64,000 nt of DNA from Streptomyces sp. NBC_01268. GTDB taxonomy: Bacteria; Actinomycetota; Actinomycetes; Streptomycetales; Streptomycetaceae. Position numbers and translations under genes: made by a program. This document shows, in pieces, positions 43,702 to 53,292 of this stretch; position 1 is the first letter of the stretch; each line of letters begins with the position of its first letter. The stretch is from positions 2,046,001 through 2,110,000 of the forward strand of contig NZ_CP108454.1 in assembly GCF_036240795.1 (NCBI RefSeq), read 5' to 3'. The notes beneath the pieces were generated by a model. It did no database searches and was not told where the DNA came from. It saw only the letters and a program-made list of their open reading frames with translations.

Positions 43702-44853
43702 TCACGCCAGCCGGTACACCCGCCGCGCGTTGCCCGCCGCGAGCATGGCGGCGACCCGCTGCGCGTCCGTCCGGGACCAGGCGCCGTCGCCGACCCACTC
43801 GCCCAGGACCCGGGCGAGGGCGCCCCGGAAGATGCTCGCCGCGACGACGTGCAGCTCCGGCAGTCCGCGGGCGCCGCTGGAGAAGAGCAGCTTGCCGAAG
43901 GGGGCGAGCTCCAGGAACTCGGCGAGCAGGCCCGCCGCGCGGGCGCCGGTGCGCGCGACGACCGGGCCGAGGTCCGCGTAGACGTGCGGGAAGTGCCCGG
44001 CGAGCCGGGCCGCCTGCCGGTGGTGCGGATAGCCGTGCAGCAGCACCAGGTCCGTGCCGAGGCCCGCGGTGGCCGTCGCGAAGGCGGCGAGACCGCTCGG
44101 GTCCCGCTCCCCCACGTACAGCTGGAGGGGCCGCCCGGAGCCGACCGCGATCCACAGCAGGTGGCGCAGCAGCACGGGGTCGTCGAGGGCCTCGCCCGCC
44201 CTGCGCCGGGCCAGCCAGCGGCCGGCGGCCCCGCGCACCTCGCCCGGCCAGGGCGGCTCCGGCGCGGCCGTGAGGCCGCCGCGCAGGGCGGCGGCGGAGA
44301 GGAAGGCGACGGCGCCCGCGGCGGCCCCGCGCACGGCCTCGGCGAGGTTGGCGAGAAAGGAGTCGACGGTGCCGGAGGTGTCGGCGACCTGCTGGGCGAG
44401 GAGCTCCAGGCGGACGATCTCGTGCGCCGCGGCGGCCCCGGTGGCGGCGAGCTCGGCGGGGCCGGTGAGGTCGGCGGGGGCGTGGCGGTCGGCGGGGCCG
44501 TAGAGGTCGCCGGGGAGCCCGGTGTCGACCAGGTAGGCGTCGATCCCGGAGGCCCTCAGCAGACGCCGGCCCGACTCCACGACGCCGAGTTCACGGCGCC
44601 GGGCGAGGTAGCGGGCCGGCGGGCAGTGCGGTTCGAGGCCGAGGAGCGGCGGGCACCAGCGCCGTACCGCGAAGCCCGTCTGGGTGTCGAAGAAGGTGGT
44701 GCCGGCCGCCGGGAGCGAGGGCGGCACCCCCTGGTGCCCGGAGCGGGTCATGGGGGGCGCCGGCGCGAGGTGCGTCTCGAAGGTGCCGAGGCCGAGCTCC
44801 GTACGGAGCACCCCGTGGCAGTACTGGTCCACCAGGCTCGGAGGGTCGATCAT
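43702..44853 (-). CDS. amidohydrolase-family protein
   Basis: A 383-residue amidohydrolase_2-type TIM barrel. LVDQYCHGV near the N-terminus is in the place of the usual metal-binding His-x-His, and VLLHGYPHHRQAARLAGHFP and LLFSSGARGLPELHVVAASI carry the later conserved positions, where the family commonly has SSD. The replacement of some metal ligands, with Gln-Tyr-Cys-His in place of His-x-His and Gly in place of Asp, raises the question whether it is catalytically active. Substrate unknown. Confidence 0.75.
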   Translation of the reverse strand: MIDPPSLVDQYCHGVLRTELGLGTFETHLAPAPPMTRSGHQGVPPSLPAAGTTFFDTQTGFAVRRWCPPLLGLEPHCPPARYLARRRELGVVESGRRLLRASGIDAYLVDTGLPGDLYGPADRHAPADLTGPAELAATGAAAAHEIVRLELLAQQVADTSGTVDSFLANLAEAVRGAAAGAVAFLSAAALRGGLTAAPEPPWPGEVRGAAGRWLARRRAGEALDDPVLLRHLLWIAVGSGRPLQLYVGERDPSGLAAFATATAGLGTDLVLLHGYPHHRQAARLAGHFPHVYADLGPVVARTGARAAGLLAEFLELAPFGKLLFSSGARGLPELHVVAASIFRGALARVLGEWVGDGAWSRTDAQRVAAMLAAGNARRVYRLA

Positions 44854-44929
44854 TCGGGGGCTCCCACGTCGGACGGGTTTCCACCCCTCCTAACGGGTGA
44901 GCCCCGCGTGAGGTTGTCGCCTCACGGCG

Positions 44930-45250
44930 TCAGCTGTTCGCCGGGCCGCCGATCTGGATACCCGCCATCCGGGTCCACTCGTACGGGCCCGTGACGACCT
45001 TGGCGGCGAACTCGCCGTCGAACTCGTCGTGCAGGGTGAGGCCGGCCTTCTCGGCCGCCAGCCGGGCGGTCTCGTACGTGGGGGCCACCAGGTCGCCCCA
45101 GCCGCCGTCCTCGCCGACGAGGACGATGCGGGTCCCCGCCTGGCCGATGTGGGCGAGCTGGCCCTCGGCGCCGCCGTGCTTCCCGGCGAACGCCTGGATC
45201 TCCTTGGCCAGCTTGGCCGCCCTGCGCTCCGCCTGCTTCGTGTCTGCCAT
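44930..45250 (-). CDS. small conserved protein next to ctaB, unknown function
   Basis: A 106-residue soluble protein. The Lys/Ala-rich N-terminal helix (MADTKQAERRAAKLAKEIQA) is followed by a compact, possibly beta-rich part (GTRIVLVGEDGGWGDLVAPT). No domain recognised. It lies 101 bp from ctaB on the same strand. Confidence 0.75.
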   Translation of the reverse strand: MADTKQAERRAAKLAKEIQAFAGKHGGAEGQLAHIGQAGTRIVLVGEDGGWGDLVAPTYETARLAAEKAGLTLHDEFDGEFAAKVVTGPYEWTRMAGIQIGGPANS

Positions 45251-45351
45251 GGCAAGGATGCTACTCGCGGGTAGATCAACTGGCGACGGCCGGGGCACGT
45301 GGCGTGGGCCACGCACCCCGGCCGTCCGCCGGAGCGATGCGAGAAGGCGTC

Positions 45352-46299
45352 TCAGCGCAGGAAGGGGTCCACCGCGACCGCCACGAAGAGCAGCGACACA
45401 TAGGTGATGGACCAGTGGAAGAGGCGCATCTCCTTCAGCTTGGCGCCCTGGGCGCCCGCCTTGGCCCGGTGGAGCAGGGCGTGGGCCTCCCAGAGCCACC
45501 AGCCGCCGGTGGCCAGCGCCACGGCCGTGTAGAACCAGCCGGTGTAGCCCAGCGGGGTCAGCAGCAGGGAGACCGCGACCATGATCCAGCTGTAGAGCAC
45601 GATCTGCTTGGCGACCACCTTGTTGGAGGCGAGCACCGGCAGCATGGGCACGCCCGCGCGGGCGTAGTCGTCCTTCACCTTCATCGACAGCGGCCAGTAG
45701 TGCGGCGGCGTCCAGAAGAAGATGACGAGGAAGAGGATGACCGCGGCCCACGACATCGAGTTCGTGACGGCCGACCAGCCGATGAGCACCGGCAGGCAGC
45801 CGGCGATGCCGCCCCAGACGATGTTCTGGGCGGTGCGCCTCTTGAGGATCATCGTGTAGACCACGACGTAGAAGAGGAGCGCGCCGAGCGAGAGGGCGGC
45901 GGACAGCCAGTTGACGAGCAGGCCGAACCAGAGCGTGGAGATCACGGCCAGGCTGAGCCCGAAGACCAGGCCCTCACGCGGGGTGAGCACACCGGTCACG
46001 AGCGGCCGCTGGGACGTGCGGTCCATCAGGGCGTCGATGTCGCGGTCGATGTACATGTTCAGCGCGTTGGCGCCGCCCGCCGACAGGTATCCGCCGAAAC
46101 AGGTGGCGAGTACCAGCCACAGATCCGGCACGCCCTGCTCGGCGAGGAACATCACCGGAACCGTGGTGATGAGCAGCAGTTCGATGATCCGCGGCTTGGT
46201 CAGCGCCACGAATGCCTTGACGCGAGCCCCGAACGGCCGATGGCCCCCCGGGCTGGGAGTCAAGACGACCCCTGCGGGTCGGGACTCGACGGCCGTCAC
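45352..46299 (-). CDS. ctaB: protoheme IX farnesyltransferase (heme O synthase)
   Basis: A 315-residue UbiA-type prenyltransferase with about nine TM helices. The Asp-rich motif is in [18 protein letters not shown], with a second site in [19 protein letters not shown]. It farnesylates heme B to heme O; CtaA then makes heme A. The GTG start at 46299 is preceded by AGGGG. A TAGAGT -10 element lies at 46374-46379 on the minus strand. Confidence 0.94.
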   Translation of the reverse strand: MTAVESRPAGVVLTPSPGGHRPFGARVKAFVALTKPRIIELLLITTVPVMFLAEQGVPDLWLVLATCFGGYLSAGGANALNMYIDRDIDALMDRTSQRPLVTGVLTPREGLVFGLSLAVISTLWFGLLVNWLSAALSLGALLFYVVVYTMILKRRTAQNIVWGGIAGCLPVLIGWSAVTNSMSWAAVILFLVIFFWTPPHYWPLSMKVKDDYARAGVPMLPVLASNKVVAKQIVLYSWIMVAVSLLLTPLGYTGWFYTAVALATGGWWLWEAHALLHRAKAGAQGAKLKEMRLFHWSITYVSLLFVAVAVDPFLR

Positions 46300-46647
46300 G
46301 CACACCCCTGACAGAGAAATTCCCAGCAAGCTCCCCGGATGAAGACGGGGTGAAGACTTGCGCGTACCACGCCACTCTAGACGTTGCCCATACGCCGATC
46401 TTCGCGGGGGTGGGTCGTGTTGGCGGGACCCTCGCGCGGCTGTGACAGGGGCACGTCCCAAGGGGTGGGACACGCCTGTGTCCGGCTCGGGAGGCGAAGT
46501 CCCGCAAGCCCCGGCAGTCTTTGCTGTGAGCGCACATATGAGCGGCATGAACACGAAAAGAGGGACGAATTCCGGGGGTAGGCTCGACACCGCCGGGACA
46601 CCCTCAGTCACCGGCTACAGACATGCGGAGAGGAGCCCTGACTCAGG
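46300..46647. other. 348-bp divergent control region between ctaB and tkt
   Basis: It contains TAGAGT (46374-46379, minus strand), a likely ctaB -10; TAGGCT (46579-46584, plus strand), a likely tkt -10; and an inverted repeat GTCCCA-N5-TGGGAC (about 46450-46466) in the middle. The tkt leader would be about 57 nt. No separate gene is supported. Confidence 0.5.
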
Positions 46648-48735
46648 GTGAGCACTAAGCCGACGACCACAGACCTCGAGTGGACCGAACTGGACCAGCG
46701 GGCCGTGGACACCGCCCGCATCCTTGCCGCCGACGCCGTGCAGAAGGTAGGCAACGGCCATCCCGGTACGGCGATGAGCCTCGCGCCCGCCGCGTACACC
46801 CTCTTCCAGAAGGTGATGCGGCACGACCCGGCCGACCCGGAGTGGGTGGGCCGTGACCGCTTCGTGCTCTCCGCCGGGCACTCGTCCCTGACCCTCTACA
46901 CCCAGCTGTACCTGGGCGGCTTCGGTCTCGAGCTCGACGACCTGAAGACGTTCCGCACCTGGGGCTCCAAGACTCCGGGTCACCCGGAGTACGGCCACAC
47001 GGCCGGTGTGGAGACGACCACCGGCCCGCTGGGCCAGGGTGTCGCCAACGCCGTGGGCATGGCCATGGCGGCGCGCTACGAGCGCGGCCTGTTCGACCCG
47101 GAGGCCGCCCAGGGCGCCTCTCCGTTCGATCACCACATCTACGTGATCGCCGGCGACGGCTGCCTCCAGGAGGGCATCTCCGCCGAGGCCTCCTCGCTCG
47201 CCGGGCACCAGAAGCTGGGCAACCTGATCCTGCTGTGGGACGACAACCACATCTCGATCGAGGGCGACACCGAGACCGCCGTGTCCGAGGACACGATGAA
47301 GCGGTACGAGGCCTACGGCTGGCACGTCCAGCGCGTGGAGCCGCAGGCCAACGGCGACCTGGACCCGGCCGCCCTGTACGCCGCGGTCAAGGCCGCCGAG
47401 GCCGAGACCGAGCGCCCCTCCTTCATCGCGATGCGCTCGATCATCGCGTGGCCGGCGCCGAACGCCCAGAACACCGAGGCCGCGCACGGCTCGGCCCTCG
47501 GCGACGAGGAGATCGCGGCCACCAAGCGCGTTCTCGGCTTCGACCCGGAGCAGACCTTCGAGGTCTCCGACGAGGTCATCGCGCACACCCGCTCCCTGGG
47601 CGACCGCGGCCGCGAGGCCCGCGCCGCCTGGGAGAAGTCGCTGGCCGAGTGGCGTACCGCCAACGCGGACCGGGCGGCCGAGTTCGACCGCATCGAGGCC
47701 AACGAGCTGCCCGCGGGCTGGGAGGACAAGCTCCCGGTCTTCGAGGCGGGCCAGGGCGTCGCGACGCGTGCCGCGTCCGGCAAGGTGCTGCAGGCGCTCG
47801 GCGCGGTGATCCCGGAGCTGTGGGGCGGCTCGGCCGACCTCGCCGGCTCCAACAACACCACGATCGACAAGACGTCCTCCTTCCTCCCGGAGGGCAACCC
47901 GCTCCCCGAGGCGGACCGGTACGGCCGGACGATCCACTTCGGCATCCGCGAGCACTCCATGGCCGCGGAGATGAACGGCATCGCCCTGCACGGCAACACG
48001 CGCATCTACGGCGGCACCTTCCTGGTGTTCTCCGACTACATGCGCAACGCCGTGCGGCTGTCGGCGCTGATGCACCTGCCGGTGACGTACGTCTGGACGC
48101 ACGACTCGATCGGCCTCGGCGAGGACGGTCCGACCCACCAGCCGGTGGAGCACCTGGCCTCGCTGCGCGCCATCCCGGGTCTGAACGTCGTCCGCCCGGC
48201 CGACGCCAACGAGACGGCGATCGCCTGGCGCGAGATCATGAAGCGTCACACCAAGGTGTTCGGCAAGGGCGCCCCGCACGGTCTGGCCCTCACCCGCCAG
48301 GGCGTGCCGACGTACGCGCCGAACGAGGACGCGGCCAAGGGCGGCTACGTGCTGTTCGAGGCCGAGGGCGGCGAGGCTCAGCTGGTGCTGATCGCGACCG
48401 GTTCCGAGGTGCACCTGGCCGTCGAGGCCCGGGAGCAGCTGCAGGCCGCCGGCGTCCCGACCCGCGTGGTCTCGATGCCGTCGGTGGAGTGGTTCGAGGA
48501 GCAGGAGCAGGCGTACAAGGACTCGGTCCTGCCGCCGGCCGTGACGGCGCGTGTCGCGGTCGAGGCCGGGATCGGCCTGACCTGGCACAAGTACGTCGGC
48601 GACGCAGGCCGGATCGTCTCGCTGGAGCACTTCGGTGCCTCGGCCGACGCGAAGGTGCTGTTCCGCGAGTTCGGCTTCACGCCGGAGGCGATCGTCGCCG
48701 CCGCGCGGGAATCCCTCGCCGCCGCCGCGCGCTGA
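46648..48735 (+). CDS. tkt: transketolase
   Basis: A 695-residue thiamine-diphosphate enzyme. The cofactor motif begins at GDGCLQEGISAEASSLAGH, His residues are in GHPGTAMSL and EYGHTAGVETTTGPLGQG, and the second-domain active site is in HFGIREHSMAAEMNGIALHG. It moves two-carbon units between ketoses and aldoses in the non-oxidative pentose phosphate pathway. Starts at GTG 46648, with a GGAGAGGAG tract about 12 nt upstream. First gene of the tkt-tal-zwf-opcA-pgl operon. Confidence 0.96.
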   Translation: MSTKPTTTDLEWTELDQRAVDTARILAADAVQKVGNGHPGTAMSLAPAAYTLFQKVMRHDPADPEWVGRDRFVLSAGHSSLTLYTQLYLGGFGLELDDLKTFRTWGSKTPGHPEYGHTAGVETTTGPLGQGVANAVGMAMAARYERGLFDPEAAQGASPFDHHIYVIAGDGCLQEGISAEASSLAGHQKLGNLILLWDDNHISIEGDTETAVSEDTMKRYEAYGWHVQRVEPQANGDLDPAALYAAVKAAEAETERPSFIAMRSIIAWPAPNAQNTEAAHGSALGDEEIAATKRVLGFDPEQTFEVSDEVIAHTRSLGDRGREARAAWEKSLAEWRTANADRAAEFDRIEANELPAGWEDKLPVFEAGQGVATRAASGKVLQALGAVIPELWGGSADLAGSNNTTIDKTSSFLPEGNPLPEADRYGRTIHFGIREHSMAAEMNGIALHGNTRIYGGTFLVFSDYMRNAVRLSALMHLPVTYVWTHDSIGLGEDGPTHQPVEHLASLRAIPGLNVVRPADANETAIAWREIMKRHTKVFGKGAPHGLALTRQGVPTYAPNEDAAKGGYVLFEAEGGEAQLVLIATGSEVHLAVEAREQLQAAGVPTRVVSMPSVEWFEEQEQAYKDSVLPPAVTARVAVEAGIGLTWHKYVGDAGRIVSLEHFGASADAKVLFREFGFTPEAIVAAARESLAAAAR

Positions 48736-48771
48736 CGCCCATACGTACGACTTAATGGAGATGCAATTCCC

Positions 48772-49890
48772 ATGACAGACGCTCTCAAGCGCCTCTCCGA
48801 CGAAGGCGTCGCGATCTGGCTGGACGACCTCTCGCGCAAGCGGATCACGTCCGGCAACCTGGCCGAGCTCATCGACCAGAGCCATGTGGTGGGTGTGACC
48901 ACCAACCCGTCCATCTTCCAGAAGGCGATCACCTCGGGCGACGGTTACGAGCAGCAGCTCGTCGACCTGGCCGTCCGCAAGGTGACGGTGGACGAGGCCA
49001 TCCGGATGATCACGACGGCCGACGTGAGGGACGCCGCCGACATCCTGCGCCCCGTCTTCGACGCGACCGAGGGCCAGGACGGCCGGGTCTCCATCGAGGT
49101 CGACCCGCGCCTGGCCCACCAGACGGCTCCCACCGTCGCCGAGGCCAAGCAGCTGGCCTGGCTGGTGGACCGCCCCAACACCCTCATCAAGATCCCGGCC
49201 ACCAAGGCGGGTCTGCCGGCGATCACCGAGGTCATCGGCCTCGGCATCAGCGTCAACGTGACGCTGATCTTCTCGCTGGAGCGCTACCGCGAGGTCATGG
49301 ACGCCTACCTGGCGGGCCTGGAGAAGGCCCGTGAGCGCGGCCTGGACCTCTCGAAGATCCACTCCGTGGCGTCCTTCTTCGTGTCCCGCGTGGACACCGA
49401 GATCGACAAGCGCCTCGACGTCCTCGGCACCGACGAGGCCAAGGCCCTCAAGGGCAAGTCCGCCCTGGCCAACGCGCGTCTCGCCTACGAGGCGTACGAG
49501 GAGGTCTTCGGCTCCGAGCGCTGGGCCGCCCTCGACAAGGCGCACGCCAACAAGCAGCGCCCGCTGTGGGCCTCGACCGGCGTCAAGGACCCGGCGTACA
49601 AGGACACCCTGTACGTGGACGACCTGGTCGCCCCCGGCACGGTGAACACGATGCCGGAGGCCACCCTGGAGGCCACCGCCGACCACGGCGCGATCGTGGG
49701 CGACACGATCCGGGGCACCTACGAGGAGTCCCGCTCGGTCCTCGCCGCCGTGGCGAAGCTGGGCATCTCCTACGACGAGGTCGTCCAGCTCCTCGAGGAC
49801 GAGGGCGTCGACAAGTTCGAGGCCGCCTGGAACGACCTGCTCAAGTCGACCGAGGCGGAGCTCGCCCGCCGCGCACCTTCGGAGGCGTAA
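48772..49890 (+). CDS. tal: transaldolase
   Basis: A 372-residue transaldolase of the long actinobacterial type. The Schiff-base Lys is in [16 protein letters not shown], with [13 protein letters not shown] near the N-terminus. It transfers dihydroxyacetone units between sugar phosphates. It follows tkt by 36 nt with GGAG upstream. Its last codons contain the GGAGG ribosome-binding site used by zwf. Confidence 0.96.
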   Translation: MTDALKRLSDEGVAIWLDDLSRKRITSGNLAELIDQSHVVGVTTNPSIFQKAITSGDGYEQQLVDLAVRKVTVDEAIRMITTADVRDAADILRPVFDATEGQDGRVSIEVDPRLAHQTAPTVAEAKQLAWLVDRPNTLIKIPATKAGLPAITEVIGLGISVNVTLIFSLERYREVMDAYLAGLEKARERGLDLSKIHSVASFFVSRVDTEIDKRLDVLGTDEAKALKGKSALANARLAYEAYEEVFGSERWAALDKAHANKQRPLWASTGVKDPAYKDTLYVDDLVAPGTVNTMPEATLEATADHGAIVGDTIRGTYEESRSVLAAVAKLGISYDEVVQLLEDEGVDKFEAAWNDLLKSTEAELARRAPSEA

Positions 49891-49895
49891 TCACC

Positions 49896-51428
49896 TTGAG
49901 CGCAGTCACCGGAGCGAACCCGCTCCGTGACGCCGCAGACCGACGGCTCCCGCGCATCGCGGGGCCGTCGGGTCTGGTGATCTTCGGTGTCACGGGCGAT
50001 CTGTCCCGCAAGAAGCTCATGCCCGCGGTCTACGACCTCGCCAACCGCGGTCTGCTCCCGCCGGGCTTCTCGCTGATCGGCTTCGCCCGTCGCGAGTGGC
50101 AGGACGAGGACTTCGCACAGGAGGTCCACGACGCCGTCAAGCAGCACGCCCGCACCCCGTTCCGCGAGGAGGTGTGGCAGCAGCTGATCCAGGGGATGCG
50201 CTTCGTCCAGGGCGACTTCGACGACGACGACGCCTTCGACCAGCTGAAGACCACCATCGAGGAGCTGGACAAGGCGCAGGGCACCGGCGGCAACTTCGCC
50301 TTCTACCTGTCCGTGCCGCCGAAGTTCTTCCCCCTGGTCGTCCAGCAGCTGAAGAAGCACGGCCTGGCCGACCAGAAGAACGGCGCCTGGCGCCGTGCGG
50401 TCATCGAGAAGCCCTTCGGTCACGACCTGACCTCCGCCAAGGAGCTCAACGAGGTCGTCCACGAGGTCTTCCCGCCCGACGCGGTCTTCCGCATCGACCA
50501 CTACCTCGGCAAGGAGACCGTCCAGAACATCCTGGCGCTCCGCTTCGCCAACACCCTCTTCGAGCCGATCTGGAACCGGTCGTACGTCGACCACGTGCAG
50601 ATCACCATGGCCGAGGACATCGGCATCGGCGGCCGGGCCGGCTACTACGACGGCATCGGCGCCGCCCGTGACGTCATCCAGAACCACCTGCTCCAGCTGC
50701 TCGCGCTGACCGCGATGGAGGAGCCCGCCTCCTTCGACGCCGACGCGCTCGCCGCGGAGAAGACCAAGGTGCTCGGCGCGGTGAAGCTGCCGAAGGACCT
50801 GGGCAAGTCCACGGTGCGCGGCCAGTACGCGGCCGGGTGGCAGGGCGGCGAGAAGGCCGTCGGCTACCTCCAGGAAGACGGCATCGACCCGCAGTCGAAG
50901 ACCGACACGTACGCCGCCATCAAGGTGGAGATCGACAACCGCCGCTGGGCGGGCGTCCCCTTCTACCTGCGCACCGGCAAGCGGCTCGGCCGCCGGGTCA
51001 CCGAGATCGCGGTGGTCTTCCAGCGCGCGCCGCACTCCCCCTTCGACCAGACGGCGACGGAGGAGCTCGGCCAGAACGCGCTCGTCATCCGCGTCCAGCC
51101 GGACGAGGGCGTCACCATGCGGTTCGGCTCCAAGGTGCCGGGCACGCAGATGGAGGTCCGGGACGTGTCGATGGACTTCGCCTACGGCGAGTCCTTCACC
51201 GAGTCCAGCCCCGAGGCCTACGAGCGGCTCATCCTCGACGTCCTGCTCGGCGACTCCAACCTCTTCCCGCGGGTCGAGGAGGTCGAGCTGTCCTGGAAGA
51301 TCCTCGACCCGATCGAGCAGTTCTGGGACAGGCACGGCAAGCCCGCGCAGTACCAGTCCGGGACCTGGGGTCCGGTCGAGGCGGACGAGATGCTCGCACG
51401 AGACGGCAGGAGCTGGCGCCGGCCATGA
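49896..51428 (+). CDS. zwf: glucose-6-phosphate 1-dehydrogenase
   Basis: A 510-residue enzyme: NADP motif FGVTGDLSRKKL and the substrate/catalytic segment RIDHYLGKETVQN. It oxidises glucose 6-phosphate to 6-phosphogluconolactone and makes NADPH. The TTG at 49896 is chosen; GGAGG lies 10 nt upstream, inside the end of tal, and the resulting length is right for the family. The stop overlaps the opcA ATG by 4 nt. Confidence 0.94.
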   Translation: MSAVTGANPLRDAADRRLPRIAGPSGLVIFGVTGDLSRKKLMPAVYDLANRGLLPPGFSLIGFARREWQDEDFAQEVHDAVKQHARTPFREEVWQQLIQGMRFVQGDFDDDDAFDQLKTTIEELDKAQGTGGNFAFYLSVPPKFFPLVVQQLKKHGLADQKNGAWRRAVIEKPFGHDLTSAKELNEVVHEVFPPDAVFRIDHYLGKETVQNILALRFANTLFEPIWNRSYVDHVQITMAEDIGIGGRAGYYDGIGAARDVIQNHLLQLLALTAMEEPASFDADALAAEKTKVLGAVKLPKDLGKSTVRGQYAAGWQGGEKAVGYLQEDGIDPQSKTDTYAAIKVEIDNRRWAGVPFYLRTGKRLGRRVTEIAVVFQRAPHSPFDQTATEELGQNALVIRVQPDEGVTMRFGSKVPGTQMEVRDVSMDFAYGESFTESSPEAYERLILDVLLGDSNLFPRVEEVELSWKILDPIEQFWDRHGKPAQYQSGTWGPVEADEMLARDGRSWRRP

Positions 51429-52465
51429 AGACCGACCTGACGGACACCACGTCCTCCAAGATCAACAAGGCGCTGGTGCTCGGGCGGCGGGCCATCGGCA
51501 CCCCGGCCGTCGGCATGGTGCTCACCCTCGTCATCGTCACCGACGAGGAGAACGCCTACGACGCGCTGAAGGCTGCCAACGACGCGTCCCGCGAGCACCC
51601 CTCGCGGACCCTCGTCGTCATCAAGCGGGTCTCGCGCTCCCCGCGGGACCGCGCCAAGGCGCGGCTCGACGCCGAGGTCCGCCTCGGCGCCGATGCCAGC
51701 ACCGGCGAGACGGTCGTGCTCCGGCTGTACGGCGAGGTCGTCGACCACGCCCAGTCGGTGGTGCTGCCGCTGCTGCTGCCGGACGCGCCCGTCGTCGTCT
51801 GGTGGCCGGTGAACGCGCCGACCGACCCGGCGAACGACCCGCTGGGCGCCCTCGCCCAGCGCCGTGTGACCGACACGTACGCCGCCGAGCAGCCCATCCA
51901 GGAGCTGACCGCGCGCGCGGACGCGTACACCCCGGGCGACACGGACCTCTCGTGGACCCGGATCACCCCGTGGCGTTCGATGCTGGCCGCCGCGCTCGAC
52001 CAGGTCGCGTGCGAGGTCACCTCGGCCGAGGTGGAGGGCGAGGAGTTCAACCCGAGCGTCGAGCTGCTCGCCATGTGGCTGGCGGACCGGCTGAACGTGC
52101 CGGTGCGGCGCGCCAAGTCGGCCGGGCCCGGCCTCACCTCCGTGCGGATGGAGTCCAGCTGCGGCCCCATCGTGCTGGACCGGCCGGACGGCTCGCTCGC
52201 CACGCTCTCGATCCACGGGCAGCCGGACCGCGGCGTGGCGCTCAAGCGCCGCGAGACGTCCGAGCTGATCGCGGAGGAGCTGCGCCGCCTCGACCCGGAC
52301 GACACGTACGCCTCGGCGCTGCGGTTCGGCCTGGAGCGGCTCGACGAGGAGGCGGCGACCAAGGCACCGGCCCCCACCGAGCCCGAGCCCGAGGCCGCCC
52401 CGGCCGAGGCGCCCGCGGCGAAGACCGCGAAGAAGGCCCCGGCCAAGAAGGCGGCGGCCAAGTGA
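51425..52465 (+). CDS. opcA: glucose-6-phosphate dehydrogenase assembly protein OpcA
   Basis: A 346-residue OpcA, the protein needed for full Zwf activity in cyanobacteria and actinobacteria. Typical segments are VLTLVIVTDEENAYDALKAA and PDAPVVVWWPVNAPTDPAND. The C-terminal about 40 residues form an Ala/Pro/Glu then Lys/Ala-rich tail (KTAKKAPAKKAAAK) that looks disordered. Coupled to zwf and pgl by 4-nt overlaps. Confidence 0.95.
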   Translation: MKTDLTDTTSSKINKALVLGRRAIGTPAVGMVLTLVIVTDEENAYDALKAANDASREHPSRTLVVIKRVSRSPRDRAKARLDAEVRLGADASTGETVVLRLYGEVVDHAQSVVLPLLLPDAPVVVWWPVNAPTDPANDPLGALAQRRVTDTYAAEQPIQELTARADAYTPGDTDLSWTRITPWRSMLAAALDQVACEVTSAEVEGEEFNPSVELLAMWLADRLNVPVRRAKSAGPGLTSVRMESSCGPIVLDRPDGSLATLSIHGQPDRGVALKRRETSELIAEELRRLDPDDTYASALRFGLERLDEEAATKAPAPTEPEPEAAPAEAPAAKTAKKAPAKKAAAK

Positions 52466-53244
52466 GCGCCCCTCAGCTCGTCGTCCACCGTGACAAGGAG
52501 CTGATGGCCCAGGCCGCGGCGGCCCGGCTGATCACGAAGATCGTGGACGCCCAGTCCGCCCGCGGCACCGCCTCGGTGGTGCTCACCGGCGGGCGCAACG
52601 GCAACGGGCTGCTGGCGGCGCTGCGCGCGGCGCCCGCGCGGGACGCCGTGGACTGGTCGCGGCTGGACCTGTGGTGGGGCGACGAGCGCTTCCTGCCCGA
52701 CGGCGACCCGGAGCGCAACGTCACCCAGGCCCGCGAGGCGCTGCTCGACAGCGTCCCGCTGGACCCGGCGCGGGTGCACGCGATGCCGGCCTCGGACGGC
52801 CCGTACGGAAACGACGTCGAGGCCGCAGCCGCCGCGTACGCGGCGGAGCTCGCGGCGGCGGCCGGCCCCGAGGACCGCACCGGGGTGCCCGCCTTCGACG
52901 TGCTGATGCTGGGCGTCGGCCCGGACACGCACGTGGCCTCGCTCTTCCCGGAGCTCCCGGCGGTCCGCGAGACCGAGCGGACGGTGGTCGGGGTGCACGG
53001 CGCTCCCAAGCCGCCGCCGACCCGGGTCTCGCTGACCCTTCCGGCGATCCGGGCCGCGAAGGAGGTCTGGCTGCTCGCGGCCGGCGAGGACAAGGCGAAG
53101 GCCGCGGCCATCGCGCTGTCCGGCGCGGGCGAGGTGCAGGCTCCGGCGGCGGGTGCCTACGGCCGCTCGCGCACGCTGTGGCTGCTGGACGCGGCGGCCG
53201 CCTCGGAGCTGCCGCGCGCTCTGTATCCCCCGGCCACGGCCTGA
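52462..53244 (+). CDS. pgl: 6-phosphogluconolactonase
   Basis: A 260-residue DevB/Pgl-type enzyme of the NagB/RpiA superfamily (VVLTGGRNGNGLLAAL; WWGDERFLPDGDPERNVTQ; LMLGVGPDTHVASLFP). It hydrolyses 6-phosphogluconolactone. The common GG-H-D/E pattern GxGPDGHxAS is here GVGPDTHVAS. Starts at GTG 52462, overlapping opcA. Last gene of the operon; a hairpin follows. Confidence 0.94.
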   Translation: MSAPQLVVHRDKELMAQAAAARLITKIVDAQSARGTASVVLTGGRNGNGLLAALRAAPARDAVDWSRLDLWWGDERFLPDGDPERNVTQAREALLDSVPLDPARVHAMPASDGPYGNDVEAAAAAYAAELAAAAGPEDRTGVPAFDVLMLGVGPDTHVASLFPELPAVRETERTVVGVHGAPKPPPTRVSLTLPAIRAAKEVWLLAAGEDKAKAAAIALSGAGEVQAPAAGAYGRSRTLWLLDAAAASELPRALYPPATA

Positions 53245-53254
53245 GGACGCGTCA

Positions 53255-53292
53255 CGGAGGCCCGGTTCACCGCTCGGTGGGCCGGGCCTCCG
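53255..53292. terminator. bidirectional hairpin between pgl and the PH-domain gene
   Basis: CGGAGGCCCGG (53255-53265) pairs with CCGGGCCTCCG (53282-53292), with a further ACCG/CGGT pairing inside the loop. It covers the stop codon of the minus-strand gene. Confidence 0.65.

Noticed and set aside
46358..46651. A 97-codon plus-strand frame ending at the tkt start
   Set aside because: It covers the ctaB promoter and the predicted tkt promoter and leader, has no ribosome-binding site and no recognisable domain.
46615..49686. Minus-strand open frame of about 1020 codons over tkt and tal
   Set aside because: Antisense to two complete and unmistakable metabolic genes; no domain is visible in the translation.
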